Shown: one piece after another, positions 8,241-16,250 of the stretch
Layout of the letters: each line of letters starts with the position of its first letter
Numbering within the stretch: the first letter of the stretch is position 1
DNA from: Bacillus sp. REN3
GTDB lineage: Bacteria; Bacillota; Bacilli; Bacillales; Cytobacillaceae
Direction of reading: 5' to 3'
NCBI RefSeq assembly: GCF_017912555.1
Contig: NZ_JAERSD010000019.1
Coordinates: 38,761-85,870 of the forward strand
Length of the DNA: 47,110 nt
The notes under the pieces: generated by a model
What the model saw: the letters and a program-made list of their open reading frames with translations, nothing else
Databases searched by the model: none
What the model was told of the DNA's origin: nothing
Made by a program: the position numbers and the translations under genes

Positions 8241-8660
8241 TCAATCGACGGGCTTTGCCTTTATCAAATCAACAATTTCTTTAATGGAATACTTTTTCAG
8301 GTATTCCCCCAAATGCTCTTCGGCGCCAAGAAAAATGAAGAATAAAACTTCTCTCATGTTGGCCCCGACAATGCAGTCTTCGTTGGAATCCGGGCATTTC
8401 GGCTGGAGGGAGCCTTCAGATGTGAGTTTGTACAGATCCCACAGGGTCACTTCATCCAGATCAAGAGCAAAGAGAAAGCCGCCGCCGTTCCCTTCCTTGG
8501 ACTTAATGATCCCGTTCTTTCTCAACAGACTCAGTACTTTACGGATCCGTACAGGGTGGACACCCGCACTTTCTGCAACAGCGTCACTGGTCGACATCCG
8601 GTCGGGCTGCAGCGCAAGAAGGGTTAAACTGTGTATCGCAAGTGTAAAATCACTGTTCAT
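8241..8660 (-). CDS. Rrf2-family transcriptional repressor (SaiR/YwnA-like)
   Basis: 139 residues. The N-terminal winged helix covers about 2-66 (SDAVAESAGVHPVRIRKVLS is the HTH, GNGGGFLFAL the wing), then a long dimer helix follows. Only two cysteines fall in the sensing region, C89 and C96 (KCPDSNEDC). The three-Cys pattern of Fe-S-binding NsrR/IscR is therefore absent, and a thiol-based switch is more likely. ATG 8660 is 7 nt after AGGAG; the ATG at 8666 is too close. It lies directly downstream of an spx gene. This recalls SaiR of Bacillus anthracis, an Rrf2 protein known to repress spxA2 (established knowledge, from memory). A dyad overlaps its own promoter, indicating autoregulation. 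Confidence 0.88.
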   Translation of the reverse strand: MNSDFTLAIHSLTLLALQPDRMSTSDAVAESAGVHPVRIRKVLSLLRKNGIIKSKEGNGGGFLFALDLDEVTLWDLYKLTSEGSLQPKCPDSNEDCIVGANMREVLFFIFLGAEEHLGEYLKKYSIKEIVDLIKAKPVD

Positions 8661-8713
8661 GTCCATACTCCTAACTTCTCGAATAAAACCGACTCAATCA
8701 TTCTTGATGCATT

Positions 8714-8748
8714 ACTGTAATGATAAATGTTACAGTTTTCATTGTCAA
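8714..8748 (-). promoter_or_regulatory. SigA promoter with overlapping Rrf2-type operator, for the Rrf2 gene
   Basis: The -35 is TTGACA (8743-8748, minus strand), the spacer is 17 bp and the -10 is TATCAT (8720-8725). The perfect dyad ACTGTAA-N9-TTACAGT (8714-8736) covers the spacer and the -10, so a bound dimer would block RNA polymerase. The flanking TTGTCAAG and the dyad spacing match the site at 9927-9961. Confidence 0.85.
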
Positions 8749-8757
8749 GTATGAAGC

Positions 8758-9150
8758 TTAATTGGCAATTTTCCATTCCAAGCCTGCGAAGATCCGAAGG
8801 CTACGGGGAAGGAAGCTGCGGATTTCTTCTTCGTTATACCCTACCTGCAGCCGCTTTTCGTCTAGCAGAATCGGGCGGTGGAGCATTTTGGGATTGTTCC
8901 GGATCAGTTTATATAAATCCTTCAATGGCAAGGATTCAAGATCCATATCCAATGCGCGGAATGTCTTGGATTTCGTTGATATGATCTCTTCCGTTCCATT
9001 TTCAGTCATCCGCAGGATTGATTTGATTTCATCAATTGTCAATGGGTTTGATGTGATGTTTCTTTCTGTGTATTCAATATGGTGTTCCTCTAGCCAAGCT
9101 TTTGCCTTCCTGCACGATGTACAGCTTGGGGTTGTAAAAATCGTTACCAT
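8758..9150 (-). CDS. spx: Spx-family redox-responsive transcription regulator
   Basis: 130 residues, full length for Spx (about 131). It binds the RNA polymerase alpha C-terminal domain and reprograms transcription under disulfide stress. Visible: the C10-T-S-C13 redox switch in an ArsC-like fold, G52 (alpha contact), R92 before Pro, [12 protein letters not shown], and a C-terminal IAN resembling the LAN end that ClpXP recognises. Residue 60, Arg in B. subtilis Spx, is Lys here. ATG 9150 is preferred over GTG 9162, which overlaps the AGGGAG site. The rpiA stop is 5 nt upstream and the Spx ribosome binding site lies in the last codons of rpiA, so the two are translationally linked. It is most like the SpxA2 type paired with SaiR. 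Spx rather than MgsR is well supported by overall sequence. Confidence 0.93.
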   Translation of the reverse strand: MVTIFTTPSCTSCRKAKAWLEEHHIEYTERNITSNPLTIDEIKSILRMTENGTEEIISTKSKTFRALDMDLESLPLKDLYKLIRNNPKMLHRPILLDEKRLQVGYNEEEIRSFLPRSLRIFAGLEWKIAN

Positions 9151-9155
9151 AAATA

Positions 9156-9827
9156 TTAACACTCCCTGGAGTTAACAATGATTTTGTTATTTTCTATTGT
9201 AATCAGTTGGCTAGCCATTCCAACAAACAAGCCATTTTCCACAACTCCCGGTATGCTATTCAAATGAGCTTCCAGTTCGGCAGGAAACTCAATTTCCCGG
9301 AAGTCGCAATCAACAATCAGATTCCCATTATCGGTAATGAACGGCTTTTCTTCCGCCATCCGTACTTTGGGAACAGCACCGAGGTTCTGGATTTTTTTCA
9401 TTGTCATTTCATGACCGAATGGCACAATTTCTACTGAAAGGGGATAACTGCCTAACTTCTTTGCGAGTTTAGATGAATCCGCGATGACAATGAACTTGGC
9501 CGCCGCATTCGCAATTATTTTCTCTCTTAGCAGTGCTCCTCCACCGCCCTTTATCAGGTTTAGCCGATCATCCACCTGGTCTGTTCCATCAATTGCAAGA
9601 TCGATCCCATGGATATCACGGAAATCTGTAAGCGGAATCCCAAACTTCCTAGCAAGCTCTGCCGTTCTTTTGGAGGTTGGAATCCCTTTGACTGATAAAC
9701 CTTCTCTGACCGATTGTCCCAGCTTTTTTAGTGTGTAATAAACGGTAGAGCCTGTGCCAAGCCCGACAATCATTCCATCCTGGACATATTCTGCTGCCTT
9801 TTCGCCTACGAGTTGTTTTTCATCCAT
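9156..9827 (-). CDS. rpiA: Ribose-5-phosphate isomerase A
   Basis: 223 residues. It interconverts ribose 5-phosphate and ribulose 5-phosphate in the non-oxidative pentose phosphate pathway. The phosphate-loop motif [10 protein letters not shown] is at about 22-31. The catalytic acids D80 and D83 are in a DGTDQ variant of the usual DGADE. K93 is in [13 protein letters not shown], with E102 as catalytic base. ATG 9827 follows AAGGAGGGGG. It is first gene of an rpiA-spx transcript from the operator-controlled promoter at 9927-9961. Bacillus subtilis relies on RpiB, so an RpiA co-transcribed with spx may be a stress-induced isozyme that raises pentose-pathway (NADPH) capacity; that is inference. 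Confidence 0.95.
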   Translation of the reverse strand: MDEKQLVGEKAAEYVQDGMIVGLGTGSTVYYTLKKLGQSVREGLSVKGIPTSKRTAELARKFGIPLTDFRDIHGIDLAIDGTDQVDDRLNLIKGGGGALLREKIIANAAAKFIVIADSSKLAKKLGSYPLSVEIVPFGHEMTMKKIQNLGAVPKVRMAEEKPFITDNGNLIVDCDFREIEFPAELEAHLNSIPGVVENGLFVGMASQLITIENNKIIVNSREC

Positions 9828-9926
9828 AAATCCCCCTCCTTTTTGCTGTCTTTTAGAGTTCCTGCTTTGAATTTCATCTTTACTTCAAGATATTTTCTCA
9901 AAATCAGTGATGTAAAACCCTTCAAT

Positions 9927-9961
9927 ACTGTAATAATAATTCTTACAGTTATTGTTGTCAA
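9927..9961 (-). promoter_or_regulatory. SigA promoter with overlapping Rrf2-type operator, for rpiA-spx
   Basis: The -35 is TTGACA (9956-9961), the spacer is 17 bp and the -10 is TATTAT (9933-9938). The perfect dyad ACTGTAA (9927-9933)-N9-TTACAGT (9943-9949) spans the spacer and the -10, in the same register as at 8714-8748. The 5' leader to rpiA would be about 95-100 nt. Two promoters 1.2 kb apart sharing an identical dyad and geometry is strong evidence for common control. Confidence 0.87.
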
Positions 9962-10100
9962 GATGCTTTTTTGATCTGCTCGTATGCCATCCTTAAAAAC
10001 GGAATGATTTTTTTGCTATGCCCGTATCATAAAACAAGGAAATGCAATTATGAAAAAGAAATGAATTTGGACAAATCCTGCTATTAATTTCCACTGATAT

Positions 10101-10126
10101 CTGATATGATTTTGGAAACGATTGCA
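10101..10126 (+). promoter_or_regulatory. Extended -10 promoter and CcpA cre site upstream of nagP
   Basis: TTGGAAACGATTGCA (10112-10126) matches the cre consensus WTGNAANCGNWNNCW at every defined position. Just upstream, TGATATGAT (10102-10110) forms an extended -10; the -35 is weak. A cre at the start-site region predicts carbon catabolite repression of nagP by CcpA. The leader to the gene is about 150 nt. I found no convincing NagR (dre-type) operator. Nothing else is recognised in 9962-10100. Confidence 0.7.
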
Positions 10127-10279
10127 TTCTCCAATGACGAAAGGAGGGAAGAACTGAAAGCTCTTACTAAATCCAGCATCCTTGTTCAACTTTTTTGCTA
10201 TTATTCATTTTTTTGCTTAAGAAGCGGGAATGTTTCGGATTTAAAGCATTAGAGAGAATTATTTAGGGGGAATTTGACA

Positions 10280-11734
10280 ATGATGAAATATCTGCAAAGA
10301 ATTGGCCGGTCGTTGATGCTTCCGGTTGCTGTTTTGCCTGCTGCAGCAATCCTTATGGGAATTGGTTACTGGATTGACCCTACAGGCTGGGGCGCAGAAA
10401 GCCCGATAGCTGCGTTTTTGATCAAGGCTGGATCATCCATCATCGATAACATGGCCATCCTGTTTGCCGTCGGTGTCGCGCTTGGGATGTCCAAGGATAA
10501 AGATGGCTCTGCTGCCCTAAGCGGCTTGGTCTCCTACCTTGTCATCACCACTTTGCTTTCAACGAACTCTGTGGCAATGCTGCAAGGCATCGCTCCGGAA
10601 GAAGTGAATGCAGCATTCGGAAAAATCGGCAATCAGTTCATCGGTATCCTTTCCGGTTTGGTGGCAGCAGCGATGTACAACCGCTTCAGCCATGTAAAAT
10701 TGCCTGATGCGCTTGCGTTCTTCAGCGGAAAACGCCTCGTTCCGATCATGTCGGCCGTTTCCATGCTAGTGGTTTCCGCCATGCTTTTCTTTATATGGCC
10801 AGTCATCTTCACTGGACTGGTTTCGTTCGGAACTGCCATCAGTAAATTGGATTTTGCCGGTGCCGGGCTTTACGGGTTCTTCAACCGTTTATTGATCCCT
10901 ACAGGATTGCATCACGCTTTGAACTCTGTTTTCTGGTTTGACGTTGCTGGCATCAATGATATTGGCAATTTCTGGTCTGGAAAAGGAACAAAAGGCGTGA
11001 CAGGCATGTACCAGGCAGGATTCTTCCCTGTCATGATGTTCGGTTTGCCTGCAGCCGCATTGGCTATGTATCATACAGCCAAGACGAAAAAGAAAAAACA
11101 AGTAGCATCCCTTATGCTTGCAGCTGGTTTCGCATCTTTCTTCACTGGAGTTACAGAACCGCTTGAATTCTCATTCATGTTTGTTGCACCTGTCCTTTAT
11201 GTTGTCCATGCTGCATTAACAGGGGTTTCCCTGGCAGTAGCAGCTGCCTTTAACTGGACAGCCGGTTTCGGTTTCAGCGCCGGTTTCGTTGACTTCGTCC
11301 TGAGCTCGCGCCTGCCATTGGCAAACGCACCTTACATGCTGCTCGTCCAAGGGCTGGTATTCGCAGTCCTGTATTACTTCCTGTTCCGCTTCCTGATCAC
11401 CAAGTTCAACATCCTGACTCCTGGCCGGGAAGATGATTCCGATGAGTCAGAAACAATCCTTGCTGACCCTGTAGCAGATACAAAGGAAGACAAATTCACC
11501 GTGATGGCTGCTAAAATATATGACGGCCTCGGCGGCGACGCCAATGTCGTTTCCGTTGACAACTGTGTCACACGCCTTCGGGTCGAAGTTAAAGACATGG
11601 CTGCCGTCGATCAGGCAAAGATCAAAGCCACAGGCGTACCGGGTATCAAAATTGTCGGTCCAAACAGCATCCAGGTCATTGTCGGAACATCCGTCCAATT
11701 CGTAGCGGACGCGATTGAAAAAATGAGAAGGTAA
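10280..11734 (+). CDS. nagP: N-acetylglucosamine-specific PTS transporter, EIICB (NagP-type)
   Basis: 484 residues. It imports and phosphorylates GlcNAc at the membrane. EIIC spans about 1-375 with eight to ten helices and the glucose-family motifs GLHHALN and GVTEPLEFSFMFVAP. A linker (about 376-405) leads to EIIB (about 406-484) with phosphocysteine C429 in VDNCVTRLR. There is no EIIA domain, so it must borrow one, as Bacillus NagP does. The ATG at 10280 is 9 nt after AGGGGG; an in-frame TTG at 10274 is less likely. The cre site upstream and terminator at 11780 make it monocistronic. GlcNAc rather than glucose specificity is inferred from overall similarity and the IICB-only layout. Confidence 0.9.
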   Translation: MMKYLQRIGRSLMLPVAVLPAAAILMGIGYWIDPTGWGAESPIAAFLIKAGSSIIDNMAILFAVGVALGMSKDKDGSAALSGLVSYLVITTLLSTNSVAMLQGIAPEEVNAAFGKIGNQFIGILSGLVAAAMYNRFSHVKLPDALAFFSGKRLVPIMSAVSMLVVSAMLFFIWPVIFTGLVSFGTAISKLDFAGAGLYGFFNRLLIPTGLHHALNSVFWFDVAGINDIGNFWSGKGTKGVTGMYQAGFFPVMMFGLPAAALAMYHTAKTKKKKQVASLMLAAGFASFFTGVTEPLEFSFMFVAPVLYVVHAALTGVSLAVAAAFNWTAGFGFSAGFVDFVLSSRLPLANAPYMLLVQGLVFAVLYYFLFRFLITKFNILTPGREDDSDESETILADPVADTKEDKFTVMAAKIYDGLGGDANVVSVDNCVTRLRVEVKDMAAVDQAKIKATGVPGIKIVGPNSIQVIVGTSVQFVADAIEKMRR

Positions 11735-11779
11735 TTTCCTGCAGTATCTGTATTCCTTCCTCTATACCGTTATAATAGG

Positions 11780-11808
11780 AAAACTCGCTGATGGCGAGTT
11801 TTCTTTTT
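11780..11808 (+). terminator. Rho-independent terminator of nagP
   Basis: AAAACTCGC, a short loop and GCGAGTTTT form a 9-bp stem followed by CTTTTT, 46 bp past the stop codon. The rest of 11809-12034 shows nothing recognisable. Confidence 0.9.
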
Positions 11809-12034
11809 GTTTATCTCATAATTCCATAAAAGCTAAATCAAGGATGTTTGTGTCCAAATTTGCACGTTAGTCTATATGGGTATTTTCAAGTTCCTGTGAA
11901 CTGTTGGCCTCTTGGTTGCGGGCGTCTGACGTGTATGGGATGAATCCATGTCTGCATGTCTTCCCTCTTCAGCTTTTTTTTAAAAAAACAAGCCGACTTC
12001 GATATTCTTTCAAAGATCATAGGATTTCTGTAAT

Positions 12035-13012
12035 TCACCCTGAAATGACTTTTACAAACATTCCTTTTACTGCTTTATCGTATGCTGCATTGCCCAGGTG
12101 CCTCACTTTTTCCGAAAGGAAGGATGCCGGAACGAATTCATTATTATATAAGACGGATGGATCGAGCAAACGGATTTTGTTTCTTTTATGTAAATCGTAA
12201 CTTTCACTATCCTCTTTTACTTGAATGCCATGATTCAAACCTGCCAGAAGTGACAGCAACTCTGTATCGCCGGAAGCCTTTATTTTTTGGATTATTGTTT
12301 GATCAGTACCAAGAAAATCGATCTCATCAATAACTTTACTTTCTATTGATTTTTTCAGTAACCTTGCAAGGGTAACATTTGCGTAGATATTCAAGGGGTG
12401 CATGAAAAAATCGATTACTTCTTTGTAATACGTTTCCACGAACCATTCGGCGATGGCAATATTGTTGAGACAGATCTTGCCGTTGCCAACGATCAGCTGC
12501 CCCAAAAAATGACTGGCTTCTTCCAGGGAAATATATCCATACTCATACATGTCCCGGAGAGTATAATCCACTCGATCCGCACATAAATCAGGTGCGGGCT
12601 GCTCAAGCAAATTCCACTTGGAAACATCCAGCAATAGATCTTCATAGTGGTAATCATGCTTCGCTAAAATCGATGGAATTTCCGAATTCTTGATGACAAA
12701 ATGATAGATTGATTCATGATAGTCTTCATGATCATTTTCAAATACAAAGTCAACGACATGGGAAAATGCTGTATGGGATACATCGTGCAATAACGCGGCA
12801 ATTTGTTCCTCGAGTGACCCGCCCAGCCGCCTGATTAACAGCATGACACCGATGGAATGGCAATATCGTGTCACATTCCATTTTTCATTCACTAAATAAC
12901 TTGCTCCAGCCTGATGGATCCCCTTCAGTCTTTGAACTGGTTTTGACAGTATCAATTCTTCTAAAACTTTTTCGACTATGAAGTCTCCATATAAACAGTC
13001 TGATACCAGCAT
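12035..13012 (-). CDS. HD-domain metal-dependent phosphohydrolase
   Basis: 325 residues. The HD fold is shown by H52 (RYCHSIG), the paired H76-D77 in ALLHDVSHTAFSH and a downstream Asp in DLCADRVDYTLRD. This is the pattern of dGTPase-like and YwfO-like HD proteins that bind a divalent metal and hydrolyse nucleotides or phosphoesters. The substrate is not evident. The C-terminal third is helical with no second domain recognised. ATG 13012 follows AGGAGGGG with 6-nt spacing. Separated from the next upstream gene by the terminator at 13133-13160, so it needs its own promoter within about 120 bp. Confidence 0.85.
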   Translation of the reverse strand: MLVSDCLYGDFIVEKVLEELILSKPVQRLKGIHQAGASYLVNEKWNVTRYCHSIGVMLLIRRLGGSLEEQIAALLHDVSHTAFSHVVDFVFENDHEDYHESIYHFVIKNSEIPSILAKHDYHYEDLLLDVSKWNLLEQPAPDLCADRVDYTLRDMYEYGYISLEEASHFLGQLIVGNGKICLNNIAIAEWFVETYYKEVIDFFMHPLNIYANVTLARLLKKSIESKVIDEIDFLGTDQTIIQKIKASGDTELLSLLAGLNHGIQVKEDSESYDLHKRNKIRLLDPSVLYNNEFVPASFLSEKVRHLGNAAYDKAVKGMFVKVISG

Positions 13013-13132
13013 TTATTTCCCCTCCTACACCATATCCCATAAAGAGCTTATCAAAATACGCTTGTTCATCACAATACGAACCGGTAAATTCCATTCCCAT
13101 GGCAAACAACCATTTGATTTGGATTACAGACC

Positions 13133-13160
13133 ATAAAAAGACGTGTGCCAGTTCACACGC
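13133..13160 (-). terminator. Rho-independent terminator of the HEXXH gene
   Basis: On the minus strand GCGTGTG, loop AACTGG, CACACGT, then CTTTTTAT. It is 30 bp past the stop of the gene at 13191-13559 and separates it from the HD gene. Confidence 0.8.
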
Positions 13161-13190
13161 CAAGAATAATAACCTTTTTCCATTATAGTT

Positions 13191-13559
13191 TTAAGCTATT
13201 ACTTTTTCATACTTAAAATAACTGATCAATTTCATCTCAACATGTTCTTTCCAGCCATCTAACGGTACATCCAATCCTTCAAGCAATTTATAGGCGTGCA
13301 CCCACGCGCTCATCTCTTTCGTGATCCGGTATGACCAATCATTGAGCCATTTTTCATATTCCAGTTCCCCGTTGGCAAAATCAATCAAGTGCCCGATTTC
13401 ATGAGCGAATGCATAGATATTTTCAAGTGTTGTCGAAAGCGGGACGGTGATCGACATGTCTGGATTGAAGCAGATTTTCTTCTTGGGATCGAGGATCACC
13501 TTGCAATCCATCTTTTCAGCCATTTCCACGAGCCGTAAAAACGTGGCATAAGATTCCAT
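13191..13559 (-). CDS. Small zincin-like protein with HEXXH motif
   Basis: 122 residues. FAHEIGHLIDFANGE contains the zinc metalloprotease signature H53-E54-x-x-H57 after a strand/helix typical of ImmA/IrrE-type or related minimal zincins. A plausible third ligand (Glu) lies in the following helix (ELEYEKW or the later ITKEMSAW). No signal peptide, so it is cytoplasmic. The ATG is 8 nt after AAAGGGG. No HTH or phage partner is adjacent, so a role in mobile-element derepression is not supported. Protease activity is inferred from the motif only. Confidence 0.75.
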   Translation of the reverse strand: MESYATFLRLVEMAEKMDCKVILDPKKKICFNPDMSITVPLSTTLENIYAFAHEIGHLIDFANGELEYEKWLNDWSYRITKEMSAWVHAYKLLEGLDVPLDGWKEHVEMKLISYFKYEKVIA

Positions 13560-13697
13560 TCACTGTTCCCCTTTACTGAGTTTTTCTATTTATATACTTA
13601 TATCGGCTGCAGTATACGAATTTTCCAGAAAAATTAGTAGGACAACTTTGGCTTTCATACCATTTTATAAGGACGAAAAAACTGGAGGAATGAAGAT

Positions 13698-15110
13698 ATG
13701 CAGATCCATACAGTCAGACAAGGAGACACCCTTTGGGGCATTTCTGAAGCTTATGGTTCGGAAGTAAATCAAATCGTGTCACTCAATGAGCTTGACGACC
13801 CAAACAGGCTGGTCGTAGGACAATCGCTCGTGATTCCACAAATAAACAGGGATTATGTTGTCCAGAGCGGAGATAGCATGTGGGGAATTGCCTCCCGATT
13901 CGGTGTATCGGTACAAGATCTTGCAAACTACAATAACATCACGAATCCATCTCTGATTTATATCGGGCAAATGCTGCAACTCCCTTATTTTCCCCATACT
14001 GTCAAGCGTGGAGAATCATTGTGGTCGATTGCTTCAAGGTATGGTGTCCATGTCAATCAAATTGCTGGCTCAAACAGCATCAGCAATCCTTCCTTGATTT
14101 TCCCAGGACAGACTTTACGGATCCCGGCACCCGCCAAACCAGTCATTGAAGTGAATGCTTACACAACGCGAATGGACGAACGTGGCCGGCAGGAAATCTT
14201 GAAAAGGGGAGCGCTGTTCACTTATATCTCTCCATTTTCTTATAGTGTCAGGGAGGATGGCTCCCTTTCGAGTTTGAGGGATACATTAGTGCTTGAGGCA
14301 GCAGGACCAACTAGAAGCTCCCCGTTAATGACAATTACGAATGAGGCCGATGGTTCATTCAATTCAGACCGGGCTGCAGCCATCTTACGGAATCCCGGGG
14401 TTCAGGACCGATTGCTGACAAACATAGTCCAGACAATGAAAGCAAAGGGCTATGCAGGCTTGAACATCGATTTTGAATACGTCTATCCGGAAGACCGGGA
14501 GAATTACAATTCCTTTTTGCGGAAAGCAGTAGCGAAGCTGCATCCTGAAGGCTATACTGTATCGACCGCGCTTGCCCCGAAAACAAGGGCTGATCAGCAA
14601 GGGCTGCTTTATGAAGCACATGATTATGAAGCACAGGGTAGAATCGTGGATTTCATTGTGTTGATGACGTACGAATGGGGCTGGGCAGGCGGAAGGCCAT
14701 GGGCTATCGCGCCGATCAGCGAGGTCAGGAAGGTGCTTGATTATGCAGTCACCGCTATCCCTCGCGAAAAAATCCTGATGGGGATTCCCCTATACGGGCG
14801 GGACTGGAAAATCCCCTGGGTTCAAGGGACCTTAGCAACAACCGTCAGCCAGAAGGCCGCCGTCAACCTTGCTGCCGAGCACAGAGTGGCAATCGATTAT
14901 AATGAAACGTACCAGGCGCCGGTCTTCCGCTACACTGACAGCAGGGGACAGCAGCATATCGTCTGGTACGAGGATGCGAGGAGCGTCCAGGCAAAATATG
15001 ATATGGTCAAGCAATATGGACTTAGAGGAGTCAGCTACTGGGTTCTTGGCATCCCATTTCCACAAAACTGGCCGGTGCTCCAGAATAATTTCCGCGCAAG
15101 GAAGAAATGA
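13698..15110 (+). CDS. LysM-GH18 spore cortex-lytic type N-acetylglucosaminidase (SleL/YaaH family)
   Basis: 470 residues. Three LysM peptidoglycan-binding repeats (about 2-48, 52-98 and 99-147; each begins like HTVRQGDTLWGIS) are followed by a glycoside hydrolase 18 barrel (about 150-466). The GH18 signature is GLNIDFEYV, with D258 and the catalytic acid E260. Lack of a signal peptide plus N-terminal LysM is typical of spore-coat or cortex-associated enzymes such as SleL and YaaH, which act during germination. Three LysM copies is one more than SleL usually has. The ATG follows a GGAGG site (CTGGAGGAATGAAGAT). The upstream region has a possible CATACCAT-type mother-cell -10, not conclusive. 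No terminator of its own is obvious except the repeat at 15181-15312. Confidence 0.9.
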   Translation: MQIHTVRQGDTLWGISEAYGSEVNQIVSLNELDDPNRLVVGQSLVIPQINRDYVVQSGDSMWGIASRFGVSVQDLANYNNITNPSLIYIGQMLQLPYFPHTVKRGESLWSIASRYGVHVNQIAGSNSISNPSLIFPGQTLRIPAPAKPVIEVNAYTTRMDERGRQEILKRGALFTYISPFSYSVREDGSLSSLRDTLVLEAAGPTRSSPLMTITNEADGSFNSDRAAAILRNPGVQDRLLTNIVQTMKAKGYAGLNIDFEYVYPEDRENYNSFLRKAVAKLHPEGYTVSTALAPKTRADQQGLLYEAHDYEAQGRIVDFIVLMTYEWGWAGGRPWAIAPISEVRKVLDYAVTAIPREKILMGIPLYGRDWKIPWVQGTLATTVSQKAAVNLAAEHRVAIDYNETYQAPVFRYTDSRGQQHIVWYEDARSVQAKYDMVKQYGLRGVSYWVLGIPFPQNWPVLQNNFRARKK

Positions 15111-15180
15111 AGTGAAAAACCTTAGATATCTGAAGCGTTCACTGAAAAAAATTCTTAATGGATAGGCTTGATTAAATTTG

Positions 15181-15312
15181 CCGATTGATTATCGCTCCGG
15201 GATGCTCGCTTTCCGCGGGGCGTGCGGTGAGCCTCCCGAGCGATAAAGCGCCCGCGAGGTCCCGCCTGCATGCTGATCCTCCCGGAGTCTCACACCTCCC
15301 GCTCCAATCAGA
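15181..15312. repeat. GC-rich intergenic repeat of Bacillaceae type
   Basis: The core GCTTTCCGCGGGGCGTGCGG followed by GAGCCTCC matches the GC-rich core inside the element at 4849-5073 (GCTTTCCGCGG, CGTGC, GAGCCTCC). The interval starts with ATTGATTATCGCTCC and ends with CGCTCCAATCA. It lies between the convergent SleL-type and MerR genes and may serve as a two-way terminator through its folding potential. No coding capacity. Confidence 0.6.
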
Positions 15313-15420
15313 GAAGTGCTTCTGCTCAATACATCTGTACAAGAGAGATGAATTCATTGAGGGGATTGTGATGTAAAAAAGTCAAGGTGGACATTTGGCC
15401 ATCAGTACGGCCTCATCCTC

Positions 15421-16185
15421 TCACTTTTCTTGCTCGGTATAAATAAGAATCGCATCTCTTAAAAATTTCGCAGCAGCTGGATGTTTCCTGCCATAATACT
15501 TGGCGAACCTTTCATCGTCCACATACATTTGGGCGATGCCAGCATGCGCTTCTTTTGTATATTTTCCCCAAAAAATGGTCAGCCATTGGCGATGAAGATC
15601 AGCTGTTTTTTGGGCAAGCTCGCCTGCTGGGTCTCTGGTGGCGAAAGCATCATTCAAGTTATCGAGGATTTCCTGTTCCAGTTTGTCTGCTTCGGCCAGC
15701 TTGGCCGCAGACATTCCCCTCAGCTGTTTGTTTGATTCCTCAATCTGTTCATCCCCATACTTTGCCCGGATTTCTTCCCCATACTTCCTTTCATTCTCAT
15801 CAATCAACTTTTCTTTGAACGCTTCAAATTTTTCATGATTCTCCATCTTTATTCTCCCTTCTTTATACGCCAAGGTCTTTTCGACATTGGCGATCAATCG
15901 GTCTAATTGCTCTCTTTTTGCCAATAGGTTCTGTCTGTGTCCCTCCAACGCTTCCACCTCGTTAAAAGCGGGGGAAGACAGGATTTTCTTAATGGTCTCC
16001 AGGTCGACATCCAATTGTCTGTAAAAAAGGATTTGCTGGAGCTGGTCCACTTCTGCCTCTCCGTATATGCGGTATCCGGATGAATTCATCCTTGCCGGCT
16101 TGAGGATCCCAATTTCATCGTAATACCGTAAAGTCCGGCTTGTGACACCAGCCATTTGCGCGAGTTTCTGAATCGTATATTCCAT
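15421..16185 (-). CDS. MerR-family regulator with TipAS-like ligand domain
   Basis: 254 residues. The N-terminal MerR winged helix (about 1-70) shows YTIQKLAQMAGVTSRTLRYY and the wing around NSSGYRIYGEAEVDQL. A coiled-coil dimer helix (about 75-120) follows, then a C-terminal all-helical TipAS domain (about 130-250). Similar proteins (TipAL, Mta) sense antibiotics or multidrug ligands and activate exporter genes. No exporter is adjacent, so autoregulation through the 19-bp-spacer promoter at 16209-16239 is the only visible target. ATG follows AGGAGGTGAACAC. Confidence 0.92.
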   Translation of the reverse strand: MEYTIQKLAQMAGVTSRTLRYYDEIGILKPARMNSSGYRIYGEAEVDQLQQILFYRQLDVDLETIKKILSSPAFNEVEALEGHRQNLLAKREQLDRLIANVEKTLAYKEGRIKMENHEKFEAFKEKLIDENERKYGEEIRAKYGDEQIEESNKQLRGMSAAKLAEADKLEQEILDNLNDAFATRDPAGELAQKTADLHRQWLTIFWGKYTKEAHAGIAQMYVDDERFAKYYGRKHPAAAKFLRDAILIYTEQEK

Positions 16186-16208
16186 GTGTTCACCTCCTGA
16201 TACTTACA

Positions 16209-16239
16209 CTTTACAGGTTGACGTAACGACAATGTAAAG
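16209..16239 (-). promoter_or_regulatory. MerR-type promoter/operator with 19-bp spacer
   Basis: On the minus strand TTTACA and TAAAGT are separated by 19 bp, the overlong spacing that MerR activators untwist. The dyad TTGTCGTTACGTCAA lies centrally in the spacer. An outer perfect 7-bp inverted repeat (CTTTACA/TGTAAAG) brackets it. It is 24 bp upstream of the MerR start. Confidence 0.8.
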
Positions 16240-16250
16240 AGTTTTTTTAA

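Noticed and set aside
13191-13559. ImmA-type phage antirepressor
   Set aside because: The HEXXH motif fits, but there is no adjacent repressor, integrase or other mobile-element gene.
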